From: Coccinella septempunctata
Lineage: Eukaryota > Arthropoda > Insecta > Coleoptera > Coccinellidae
NCBI RefSeq assembly: GCF_907165205.1
Contig: NC_058193.1
Location: 19,667,521-19,731,520, forward strand
Direction: 5' to 3'
Length of the DNA: 64,000 bases
A program made the translations under genes and the position numbers. Of the stretch, positions 24,009-34,633 are shown in pieces. Under the pieces are notes generated by a model that worked only from the letters and a program-made list of their open reading frames with translations, did no database searches and had not been told where the DNA came from. Every line of letters starts with the position of its first letter. The stretch's first letter is position 1.

Positions 24009-25734
24009 GTCGCTGATTTTTTTTTTGTGGTTAATCACATCGATATAAAGATCCTACATTCCAAATATGGTTATGCTCCGGCGAATAGTTTCCGTGCTAT
24101 CGAATTTCGAAATTTAGGGGATGACGAATCACCCCCTGGATCCCTATGCGAGTCGCTGATTTTTTTTTGTGGTTGATCACATCGATATAAAGATCCTACA
24201 TTCCAAATATGGTTATGCTCCGGCGAATAGTTTCCGTGTTATAAAATTTTTAAATTTAGGGGATGACTAATCACCCCCTGGATCCCTATGCGAGTCGCTA
24301 ATTTTTTTTTGTGCTTAATCACATTGATATAAAGATCCTACATTTCAAATATGGTTATGCTCCGGCGAATAGTTTTCGTGTTATCGAATTTCGAAATATA
24401 AGGGATGACGAATCACCCCCTGGATCCCTATGCGAGTCGCTGATTTTTTTTGTGGTTAATCACATCGATATAAAGATCCTACATTCCAAATATGGTTATG
24501 CTCCGGCGAATAGTTTCCGTGTTATAAAATTTTGAAATTTAGGGGATGACTAATCACCCCCTGGATCCCTATGCGAGTCGCTGATTTTTTTTGTGGTTAA
24601 TCACATTGATATAAAGATCCTACATTTCAAATATAGCTATGCTCCGGCGAATAGTTTTCGTGTTATCGAATTTCGAAATATAAGGGATGACGAATCACCC
24701 CCTGGATCCCTATGCGAGTCGCTGATTTTTTTTGTGGTTAATCACATCGATATAAAGATCCTACATTCCAAATATGGTTATGCTCCGGCGAATAGTTTCC
24801 GTGCTATCGAATTTTAGGGGATGACGAATCACCCCCTGGATCCCTATGCGAGTCGCTGATTTTTTTTGGAGTTAATCACATCGATATAAAGATCCTACAT
24901 TCCAAATATGGTTATGCTCCGGCGAATAGTTTCCGTGCTATCGAATTTCGAAATTTAGGGGATGACGAATCACCCCCTGGATCCCTATGCGAGTCGCTAA
25001 TTTTTTTTGTGGTTAATCACATCGATATAAAGATCCTACATTCCAAATATGGTTATGCTCCGGCGAATAGTTTCCGTGTTATAAAATTTTGAAATTTAGG
25101 GGATGACTAATCACCCCCTGGATCCCTATGCGAGTCGCTGATTTTTTTTGTGGTTAATCACATCGATATAAAGATCCTACATTCCAAATATGGTTATGCT
25201 CCGGCGAATCGTTTCCCTGCTATCGAATTTCGAAATTTAGGGGATGACGAATCACCCCCTGGATCCCTATGCGAGTCGCTAATTTTTTTTGTGGTTAATC
25301 ACATCGATATAAAGATCCTACATTCCAAATATGGTTATGCTCCGGCGAATAGTTTCCGTGTTATAAAATTTTGAAATTTAGGGGATGACTAATCACCCCC
25401 TGGATCCCTATGCGAGTCGCTGATTTTTTTTGTGGTTAATCAAATCGATATAAAGATCCTACATTTCAAATATGGTTATGCTCCGGCGAATAGTTTTCGT
25501 GTTATCGAATTTCGAAATATAAGGGATGACGAATCACCCCCTGGATCCCTATGCGAGTCGCTGATTTTTTTTGTGGTTAATCAGATCGATATAAACATCC
25601 TACACACCAAATATGGTTATGCTCCGACGAATAGTTTCCGTGTTATAAAATTTTGGCTGTACGCCACTGGTCACCGCGTTCGGGTGTTTCCGTCGAACGG
25701 TCTTCTGGAAACGGTCTGCTAGGTTCACACCGGT
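24009..25734 (+). repeat. Right arm of the foldback element: eleven tandem units
   Basis: The unit runs in the opposite direction to the left arm, with CCTGGATCCCTATGCGAGTC repeated eleven times from about 24132 to 25538 at mostly 141-bp spacing. Parts of the array alternate two unit types (ATTCC...TTATAAAATTTTG versus ATTTC...TTATCGAATTTCG), giving a 282-bp period between 24311 and 24593 and between 25150 and 25432. Confidence 0.85.
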
Positions 25735-25743
25735 GACTTCAAA

Positions 25744-27116
25744 GAGGTAGATCGTTTCTCGAAATACAGGTTGCTTTTTTAACGAAAATTCATTTTCATA
25801 AAATATTGGGTAATCCCATATTTATGACGAATTGATGAATATGTACAAAAGGTGTTTTTTGATATTATTTCAGTTTTCTTCTATGAGAGGTAATAAAAAC
25901 TATATGAAAATCATATCAAACGACTTGGATCATTTTCTACTATTCCGGACACTTTATCAAAAACCTGTTTCTGCATATGTACAAGACATCCGTATGGGTG
26001 TTTCAATGGACAAGGAATTTTATGTACATACGGTGTTGTTTGATCTTCATTCAGTTTTCTTATATAAAGAGGTCATTTCAATGCTAAGAAAACCTCATAT
26101 GGTTCATCGATCTATTTCACAAAAAATTGTCCTTCATACCAACATATTTTTTATTTAAGGATTCTATGTACAGAATGTTTTTGTCCGAAATAAGAAATTA
26201 TAAAATATCATGCGGCCCTTCTAAGCCTTCGTATAAAGTTGAGACTTGACACTGATCGGATTTATTCGAAGTTCGTTTCTTTTTTCATGCTCTTCTTTCA
26301 AAGTAAAGTGAAGAACAATATACCAAAAAAAGCTTTTTAATCGAACCATGGAAACAATAAAAAAATCTATTAAAAGTTTATGGAAAACTAATCGTAATTT
26401 TTTGCTGAAAATTTGCACGTTAGGGTTTTCCCGATTTTGAACGGTGAAGTTTCTCCAAAAAATATTTTCAGACCTCTGCAACTTCCGTCTATACCGAAAA
26501 CAGCCTACTTCCTTTTTATTTCAGAAGTTATAAAGATTCTTATGAAAAAAAAACAGCAGGTTTTTTCAACAATCTTTTTTACTTTTTTTGCATTCAGCCA
26601 TTATTCTGTAGCCTTATAACACTGCTGGTGTGACCGGAAATGTACTGTGTGTTTATGTCAGCATCATTTTTTGTACGAATCGAATTCATTAAAACTGAAG
26701 ATTTTCAAGTTACAAGCTAAATTTTTTATTATTTCACGTATTCCACTATTCTCCGTACAAAAGCAGGGGGTTATCTAAATAAAACCTTTATCTTACATGG
26801 AAACTTTCAGAGTTATTTCAAGGAAACACTGGAAATGAGGGAAAATAACAACTATACTTGATGAGGAACCTATAGAAGGAACACTGAAATTCTATGTTCC
26901 GATAATTAATTTTGACATTTAAATTGAATGAAATAAGGTTTCTGGAGGAATGTCATATACACATTTGCATTGAATTCAATGGTGCAGAAATTATTTGAAA
27001 TTAAAGCCACATACCCACATCACGGCCATTGCATTAAATGTTCAAATCTTGTAATTTAGGACATTTCTATAGGAAAATTTTCGCGAAATTCCGATCGTCC
27101 AGGCTGTACCTAAAAT
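25744..27116. other. No gene recognised; a 50-bp block occurs twice
   Basis: A block of about 50 bp (GTACAAAAGGTGTTTTTTGA and following) near 25842 recurs with changes near 26020. The open frame spanning both (25832-26158, plus strand) has no recognisable domain. The rest is AT-rich and unrecognised. Confidence 0.45.
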
Positions 27117-27236
27117 AAAAACTAAAAACTGAATTACCTAATTTCCCCAAGATGAGTTATTTCCACCTTCAGATGGGTCAAGGTAGTGGTTGAATAACTC
27201 ATCCTTCTGAAAATCGGGTAATTCCGTTTTTGGTTT
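27117..27236. repeat. Hairpin of about 120 bp
   Basis: AAAACTGAATTACCTAATTT with GATGAGTTATT on the left pairs with AATAACTCATC and AAATCGGGTAATTCCGTTTT on the right, with mismatches. It is probably the remnant of a small inverted-repeat element; outer ends were not defined. Confidence 0.5.
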
Positions 27237-27859
27237 GATTATGGCTTTTCCTCCAGTTTCGGCCACAGCAATTCAAAGTATACTGAATGTTTTCAACAAT
27301 TTCAACAGATGCATCCCAAGAACTAAAGCTTCAACAACATAACATTTAATAGGTAATTTCCGAGGTAATGTCTCTCCTAACGTGAATTTCCTAAATGCCC
27401 ATAATTTTGTCAGAAGTAGTCATTTACACCCTGTATACATACACTATATGTCCAGAATACCCACTTTGTATCGAACACTAGTATCCATTTCATTATATGC
27501 AGCATAATGTACAGGTTTTTTAATTTAATCCATCACATAAACATTGCTAATGATATGCGAGTGAGTATGCGAGTACCACTAAAAGATAGGAAACTCCAGA
27601 CCCCAACGAGCACTCGAATATTCATCAGTTCAAAACGCGTAGGTATTCTTATTCATGTGTCAATGTCCTCCCATAATGAGAATTCAGTAAATTTCCGCAT
27701 TTTATAAATGAACTCTGGTTTGGCCCTGATAAATTTGTATACATCAAGTTTCCTGAGCAGAATCGATGAAAACAGAACATAAGGAACATAGAACTAATTT
27801 CAATCCACTTCAGAATTTGCCAATTCCGAAATAAAGGGCCAGTTTCAGGTTTATGGGAA
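27237..27859. other. No gene recognised
   Basis: AT-rich sequence with an isolated mariner-like end (ACACCCTGTATACA near 27425). Nothing else was recognised. Confidence 0.5.
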
Positions 27860-28240
27860 GTACAAACGCTAGGAAATATATCGAAAATATTTGCAACGTG
27901 TCGAAAATATCTCAGAAATATTTGAGGAATATCGGAAGAAATATGTACCAGAAATAACGAAAATATTTCATAAAATATTATGGAGATCATTACTCTTTCA
28001 ATATTCGATCCAAAAGGTTCGGAAATATTTGTGAAATATCGAGAATTTTTTGAAATATTTCAGTAATTATTCATTTAGAATCCAATCCAAAAATTTTGTC
28101 ATGTCGAGATTATTTCAGAATTACAGGATATATTTGAGATATCGGAACTATTTTTATAAAATATGCAATATATAAATTATAATTGTTTCAAAATCTAACC
28201 TGCAAACTTCTCAGAAATATTGAGAAATATTTTTGTCTTG
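27860..28240. repeat. Cluster of degenerate GAAATATTT motifs
   Basis: About a dozen near-copies of GAAATATTT or its complement occur in 380 bp (for example CGAAAATATTTGC, CAGAAATATTTGAGG, CGGAAATATTTGTG, TGAAATATTTCAG). Spacing is irregular, so this is a decayed minisatellite or simply a low-complexity tract. Confidence 0.45.
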
Positions 28241-30021
28241 TCTGGAAGATTCATAATCATGGAGAAAATTTTATTCATCTGTCAAATTTGACATTTCAAC
28301 AATGTTCCGACTATTTTTTGATTGTTGTTTTAGCCAATGAGAATACAATTAGGCAAATTACCGATAATTTGTACTAGTGCAAAATTATCAGGTCCTTTAA
28401 AATAAATGCAGAAGTAATTATAAAATAAACGTTTATTATTTATTAAAGTAACATAAAAACTGTTGAACCAAGTTATTGAAATTTTTACAATTAAAAACGC
28501 AATTATTGAAATTTATGACTCAACCAGTCGAAGTTTGTTGTTGGTCAGAAACAACGCTACTTGAAGAAAAAATTGAAACTGGCAAACTACAAACCACCAG
28601 AAACATACTTTTCTGCATTGCCTATATTTATAATCGATGTCTAAAGAAAGAACTTCTTGGTATCCTCATTAATATTGATGTTCACTTGGAAATAACAGTG
28701 AATCATTCAAGCCGAGATTCAAGCAAACATGATCTTATTCCCCGAATCTCTAGATCGATAAGTTCATTTTTTTTTAAATAGTATGTTCGTAAAGCCAATG
28801 AAAGTTACTTCCTTGTGAGTCTATTTCTGAATCTCTCTTCAGGTCGTTAACACGTCTTCAGATTCTTTTTGTTTTCATCAGTGGAGTCCTGTATTCGACG
28901 ACTGTCTGTTATTTCAACTCTTTCTCGTATTTCGGGTATCGATATTCGAAGCAGGATGACATAGTAGCATTTTAACATACTTGACTCTCGTCCAAAAATT
29001 TCTCACATTACGTGCGAAGTCTAGACGCATTTTATGTGATATTTTCAGGAATGAATGTCCGGGATTCATGAAAGATAATAAATATGATTACGTTTCAATA
29101 ACGAAGCAAAACTTCGTTTCAAATTCGAAGAATTTTGAACGATTACAAACTTTTCCTTGCAGGGAAGTACTAAACTGCAGTAAATTTCCATGTTGCCAAT
29201 CACAGCTGGGGTTTATATACGCTTACAATCCTTTATCTAAAAAACAAAACTATTGTGATAAGTGAAATCAATTTGTATTCTCCATTTTTTCTACTCATTG
29301 TAGATTTGTGAAATATTTTTCTCGTCTTTAGTTCATTCGACTTTCAATTTCTTCTGAAATAATACTTTACATTCTATAGGTATAGGTGAATAAATCCAGA
29401 AATTTGAAGTCGAACTTTTTTCAAATCAATTCCATTTTTGGGTGGATGTAATGAAAAATTCTGAGTTTACCTACTTTAATCTATGGTTTATGCTCGGGTT
29501 TATGTCAGTTGAACTCGAGTAGAACCGAATATTAAACTATTTTATTGCGACAGAGCGAGGGACAGAGTAAAAATCATAGGGAAAATTGTGAAGAACTGAA
29601 ATTCGTTTTCGGAATGAGTGTTTCCACGAAAATAGGGTGTCAACGGAATTTTTTTTATTTCATCTTATCCTCGCAAACCGAACAAACACTGAGGCAAACA
29701 CAAACTCTGAAGCACACAATTTCAAACCATAAGTGGAGCTAGTAGTTAACGTTCGTTAACGTTATTCCTCAAGTTGTTGCGATCTTCATTTTTCTATATA
29801 ATTGGTAACTATTTCTTGAGAAAGTCTTATAACCTCGCATATAACCTTTCGGATAATAATTTTCCTGTTCTTTATTAATATTCTTATCACGAATTCGAAA
29901 CTATGAAGACGATTCCGTCTTCCATTTATCACGTATCAGCATTCAGAGTTTTCGTTAGATTCGTTTTAAGTTCGGTTTTAGGAGAATTTCAGCAGCACCT
30001 ACATGTAGTTTTTAGACGATA
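28241..30021. other. No gene recognised
   Basis: Open frames at 28476-28781 and 28981-29265 (plus strand; the second has five Cys in its C-terminal half) lack recognisable domains and clear splice context. They are not annotated as genes. Confidence 0.45.
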
Positions 30022-30023
30022 TA

Positions 30024-30760
30024 CAGGGTGTTTTCAAAGGTGAAGGTAGGACCGGTCAAAACACAGCGTTTTACCAAAAATTGACTATTATACAAAACTT
30101 TCTGGATGACAAATTGAAAAAAAAATTTAAAATTATTACTGAAATAAATCCTAATATGACCCTAGATCATATGTTATCTGAATTATCGCAAAGCGATGGA
30201 AAAACTCATTTCGTGATGACTGACTCAACCGTATGGTTTCGTTTAGGATATTCGTTCGATTTTTACATGGGAATGGAAATGATGAGATTGCCGAATTTTT
30301 TTCATTATTCATTAACTTGATTGATTTTATGAAATGGTTCATTTCTACACCAACAGACAGAAAAATTTTTAGGACCAAGTGTGAAAAATAGAATATCCGT
30401 TCAAAATGTCACCATTAAACTCGTCTAAATTATGCACAAATTTTTTGACACTGGTCATCGCTCAAGCTTCTTTTGTTCGAAAATCGAATCCTCCAAGAAT
30501 CGTCGTAAAAATGGGATGAAACAAGGTAGCAATAATAGCACTTTGTCAACTAAAGCACTTTCGATAATTCAGTAGTACCTATTTTTACCCCAAATCGCAC
30601 AATACAACAAATTTTTTAAGTGACCTGATGCAACTAATCAGAGTGATGGCCATATTTTTATGGTTTTTTTTTTCGTTTTTCCGATGCCGGAGTGGTGAAA
30701 TGACTTATTTTGATAACTTCTACCTACTGTCAAAAATGCCCCACCTTTGAAAACACACTG
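30024..30760. mobile_element. Tc1/mariner-type MITE, 737 bp
   Basis: The left end CAGGGTGTTTTCAAAGGTG matches the inverted right end CAGTGTGTTTTCAAAGGTG with one difference in 19. TA flanks both sides (30022-30023 and 30761-30762). The 79-residue open frame at 30081-30320 inside does not resemble a transposase. Confidence 0.78.
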
Positions 30761-30885
30761 TATAATCGGAACCGCGCCGACCATGTTGGAAACAGCGGAC
30801 GATTGCAATGAATTTTCGGTTTCAACTGATCCCTAACATTATTAAAAATTTCAATAATCTTAAATTTGTAAGTTATATCGAAACC

Positions 30886-30951
30886 ACTACATACTTTTAA
30901 GGTGCCTACAGATTAGGTACTACATACTTTTAAGGTGCCTACAGATTAGGT
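30886..30951. repeat. Two tandem copies of a 33-bp unit
   Basis: ACTACATACTTTTAAGGTGC and the next 13 bases are repeated exactly at 30886-30918 and 30919-30951. The unit contains the outer part of the MITE end that follows, so the duplication covers the MITE/flank junction. Confidence 0.8.
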
Positions 30952-31090
30952 ACTCTGACGTGACGCGGGACCAAGTCATAATGCGCATGATTCAAAAATA
31001 TAACCTACGATTTTGCGCAGGACCCTTCAATTTGTTCTGCCGTGATGGGAATGTACGGCCCAAGTCACGTCAGAGTAATCTGTAGGCGCC
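30934..31090. mobile_element. Short MITE of about 157 bp
   Basis: GGTGCCTACAGATTAGGTAC with CTCTGACGTGAC on the left is mirrored by GTCACGTCAGAG and TAATCTGTAGGCGCC on the right. The terminal inverted repeat is about 28 bp with a small gap. No target duplication could be fixed because of the tandem duplication on the left. It is non-coding. Confidence 0.65.
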
Positions 31091-31254
31091 TTTACTCGAA
31101 GCCCTTTACTATAGAAGAAAGCAAGTTCTGGATTTGACGAGATTCAGTTGATAAAACAAGTGTTTATGCTATTTATTCTCATTATTGTACTATATCGTTA
31201 ATAACTCTCTGAATTTTGATAGCTCGGTTGATATGTTTCCTGAGCAGCTCAAGC

Positions 31255-32260
31255 TATCTGATAGTTCCCATATGCGGGACTGAAGATGCGGAGGACTGGA
31301 AAACCCGGGCAAAACTATAAGCCTGTTCGAGAATTTCCCCAAAATATTTGAACCAGCAATGGTGACTAAACTTCAATAGTCTATTTCATCCTTCACAAAT
31401 GGATACTTAGAAGATCGGTCAACCCAAACTGCTATATTCCAATTCGCCAATAACATTTTTGAAGTTTTTAGAAGAAGGAAAGCTAGTAAGTGATCTTTGA
31501 GGCATTTGATTTCCTGAAACAAGATTATCCAATTGAAAATCTGGAAAATATGGAATTGTAGGAAACGCGATGAAGTGGCTCTCGTGGCTTGTTTCCTATT
31601 TATATGATTTTTGGCAGTGTATGAGAATAACCGTAGCTGGCCAAACATCTTTCTCAACTTGGCTCATGAGCGAGTTCGAATTAAGTATCACAGGGTAGCA
31701 TCCTTGGACTGTTATTGTTTTTGGTAATGATTAATGCTCGGATTAATGATATGTGTGAAGTAGCAGATTCCACCGAAGATACCGAGGAAGATACAGAGTA
31801 GATTATCCTATTTTTTAAAAGGGAACATGATATGAATGAACTGCAGCTAAAATGCGAGGTTGTATAAAAAATTTAGGAATGACTATCACGTATTTTCATT
31901 TTGGATAGGAATAAGAAGGATGTAGTGGTTTTTTGCTTCATCAGATTGAAACAGGACAAGCGAATGATGAATTTGGGTGAGTACAAAGTTGAAATATCGT
32001 CTTTTACCAGATTTCTGGGAGTTGATATATATAACATCTCCATAGATGAGTTTCCACCGAGGTTTCTACGGTAGATATAGAGGAGCTATTGAATCATTTG
32101 AACACACTATGTTATGCTATGAGAATAATGAATAAGTACATACATTGTCAATGATACGAAGAGAACAATATGCTAGGCCAAATATGAATTTTCCGCGGAA
32201 TTTTTGATCAGATAAGGAATAATCTCGGGAATAATTTTTTGGGGAGTTGAGCGAGCCGAT
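31255..32260 (+). pseudogene. Decayed non-LTR reverse transcriptase
   Basis: Pieces in shifting frames follow the order of a Jockey-like reverse transcriptase. IVPICG comes near 31262, then ENFPKIFEPAMVTKLQ near 31325, GYLEDRSTQTAIFQFANNIF near 31400, and VEISSFTRFLGVDIY with EELLNHLNTLCYAMRIMNKY near 31990-32135. These correspond to the PISLLPxFSKIFE, GFRxxRSTxTA and KFLGV blocks of the family. Many stops and frameshifts; no endonuclease domain and no poly(A) tail were found. Confidence 0.6.
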
Positions 32261-33112
32261 GGCGGATATATCTTTTTTCGTGGGGGGAGGGGTTAATTAC
32301 CCCATTACGTCCTTTAATTGAGTAGTGAAATTCCCGCTTATGATTTTCGAGATGATTTCATACACATAAGACTTAAGTCCAGTTGCAGAAAGTCCGTTCT
32401 TAAAGATCTATTACTATTTTAATCCTCCATTATTTCCTTGAAGAATCGCTTCTTTAAATTTAAATTTAAAGGAGCATTAAAATGTTAATGGACGTTCCTG
32501 TCACTGACCATAGTTGCCATAGTAAGAAATCAAGCAAAAATTAAATAACAACTGAAACTGATAATCAAGCTTGGGGATGCATTCTGAATAGTGTTTGATT
32601 TCCGTCACTGCAGCAAATTTTGACGAAGACCCTGCAGTTTGAAATTAATAATAGGTACGAAGTTGGAAGATTTCACAGCGCAGAATAATCACATCTGTTT
32701 GAAAACTTCATGTCAGACCGAGTGTCAGACTCAGACTTCAATCAAATCAACGTCTATCATTCCGGTGCTCATTGATGTGAATATACAGGATGTCCCAATC
32801 ACAACATTTAACTCTTCATAAAACACAAATTACGACGCTTCGAATTCGAAAATTTTTCGGAATGAGCAAAGCTTAAAGCTCGAGGTAAAACTGATATGAA
32901 TTTATTTTAATCTTGATGGCATTGATTTAGATTGTTTTTGATGGTCTTAAAAATATATGATTGTTTATACCTACATACTATTTGTATGGTAGCTATATTC
33001 TATTTTCATTATGGGGGTGGTTAGGTTAAGGCTATGATTGAGTCAGGGTGTTCCTTCAAATTTTCTATATGTATATCAAAAAAAATAAATTCTTATATTC
33101 TATATATTTGAG
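32261..33112. other. No gene recognised
   Basis: AT-rich; includes a T-run followed by a G-run near 32272-32290 (TTTTTTCGTGGGGGGAGGGG) and isolated mariner-like ends (TACAGGATGTCCC near 32786, TCAGGGTGTTCC near 33043). No readable gene. Confidence 0.45.
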
Positions 33113-33190
33113 GAATAAATCTCCCAAGTTGAACGGTCAATTTCCTGTTTCTCCTAAAACAATTGAAATCATTCCGGAACAAAAGCCATT
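33113..33190 (+). pseudogene. Possible relic of the LRP11-like linker exon
   Basis: After an AG in the same phase as the real exon 3 at 54047, this stretch reads NKSPKLNGQFPVSPKTIEII and PEQKPLK. The part KTIEIIPEQK resembles KTIEILPDQK in the real exon at the same reading phase. There is no donor at the end and the polypyrimidine tract is poor, so it cannot be spliced normally. The match is short and may be chance. Confidence 0.22.
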
Positions 33191-33234
33191 AAAATTTATT
33201 AGCTGCATATTTATTAAAGCTCACATTTCGTAAT

Positions 33235-33465
33235 TCATGAAAATACATCGAAATGGATTATGAAAAATGCTCTTGTACCTATTATCGCAGGAATCCTATC
33301 GGAGACAGACGATCCGTTGGAAACAAAAGGCACTTTCACTGATAACACACTCTGTTCTGACCCTGCATACGAGGGCTCGATTAAATTCAAATACGGTGCG
33401 CAAACCGGGAGGAACAACACAGCTATCCTTTCGTGCGTTGTTTCACGGACTACAGAACAGAACAC
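33235..33465 (-). pseudogene. Possible Tc1-like transposase relic
   Basis: The minus-strand frame reads ERIAVLFLPVCAPYLNLIEP, which resembles the LPxYSPDLNPIE box holding the second-to-third catalytic region of Tc1/IS630 transposases, though the SPD is changed to APY. No other transposase motif was found around it. This is a single-motif call. Confidence 0.35.
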
Positions 33466-34631
33466 GGGTGGATCTTTCTCTGTGCTCAGTGTGCGATACC
33501 GGGTTCGGTAACTGTCGGTGAGAAACGAGAAGAGCCGACTGTGGAATCGTTGAATCGTGTTAACGATGTAGACATGCTGATTTTATCTGAGGAAGGTGGA
33601 ATTCCGCTTTCATTTCTTTTGTTCTTCCTCCTCCACCAGCGATAATCATTCATAACGTATAAAGCAGACTTCCTAAACCATTCATTAATAAAGCCCAAAG
33701 CAGTTTTTCAACATCCCCGCATCTCATTCCTGCAAAATAGAATTTTTTCAAAATTTAGAGAAAAATTCAATAGATAAGGCTGGAAAGCAATTCAATACCA
33801 GAATTGGTAATAAGGGAGGGGGTACCTGGGAAACCGAAAGTAACGCATTCCTGCTCTTCCATTTTATGGATTTTCTCCGGGAACACTCCTCAGGGAATCA
33901 CTACAGAGTTCATGACCCCGCACTCCCTCAGCTCAGGTTTTTTACTGCAGTCGCTGAGCGTGTGCAGACAGCTTCACTTGCTTATTTTCCTAATCATCGA
34001 CTGAATTGAGATGCCGTTTACATGAATGAAAGAGCCGAATGTTTCACTGAGAGTGAATGAATAAACAGTTCGTCCTTTGTGGATGATCTGTCGGCACCAT
34101 ATGTTGGTGATTCTCGCTTTTTGTGATCTATGACAAACTCGCACTTGAAAGGGTGAATTCAATCAGCATATGGGCGGTATACCGATTTAGGAAAAGAAGC
34201 GAATTTATCATAGTCTAAATAATTATTCATCATTTTCCACACTCTATACCTACAAGAATTTACATCATACAAATGACTACATGAGTCTAACATCGCAGTG
34301 AGCTGCAATTTTTAAATTTTATGATATTTAGTTCAGAAGGCATTAAAATTTTGCATCTTAGAATAATTCAAACCCAACTAAGAGGATACTCTGTAGCAGG
34401 AAGAAACTTTATTAATTGTTATTTCTTTAATTGTTAACTTTACGAATTGACCTATTGAAGCCAGGTCATATGACTATCGTGTACAATTCGATTTTTGTGA
34501 CATTCTAGAACAGTTTATCCCTAGGACTCTAAGACCAAAAAAAACCAGGACAATGGACAGTTTTATCTATGAAACCGAGCATGAGGGAAATTACTGAGCC
34601 AAGCACTGAAAAATTTACTTGCTTAGAGCAC
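33466..34631. other. No gene recognised
   Basis: Short overlapping frames in 33433-34162 reflect a locally GC-richer tract. None shows a domain. Confidence 0.45.
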
Positions 34632-34633
34632 TA

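Larger units (their letters stand above)
23062..25734. mobile_element. Complete foldback (FB-like) transposon, 2673 bp, with 9-bp target duplication
   Basis: The element begins ACCGGTGTGAACCTAGCAG and ends with the reverse complement. The outer roughly 150 bp of the two ends match with only a few differences. GACTTCAAA stands directly outside both ends (23053-23061 and 25735-25743), a perfect 9-bp target duplication. Between the ends lie two opposed tandem arrays of a unit of about 141 bp: six copies in the left arm, eleven in the right, meeting near 24008. Long inverted repeats made of tandem subrepeats, unequal arms and a 9-bp duplication are the hallmarks of Drosophila FB and related MULE-type foldback elements. 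There is no transposase, so mobility would depend on another element. Open frames inside (74-96 residues) arise only because 141 is a multiple of three. Confidence 0.88.

Noticed and set aside
24311..25722. Row of similar 74-96-residue open frames beginning MVNHIDIKILH
   Set aside because: They are produced by the foldback tandem unit, whose length (141) is a multiple of three; the same sequence is open in both arms regardless of direction and shows no codon bias or start/stop organisation. Not a gene family.
23062..25734. CRISPR-like regular repeats
   Set aside because: Units are directly abutting 141-bp repeats without unique spacers, in two opposed arrays, in a eukaryotic genome with introns. 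Not CRISPR.
28981..29265. Cysteine-containing frame as a secreted peptide gene
   Set aside because: No signal peptide and irregular Cys spacing; no supporting splice site. Probably chance.
33260..33645. Overlapping plus-strand frames at 33.3-33.6 kb as a gene
   Set aside because: Three frames are open at once in a locally GC-richer tract; the only motif seen is on the opposite strand (Tc1-like), so the plus-strand frames are shadows.
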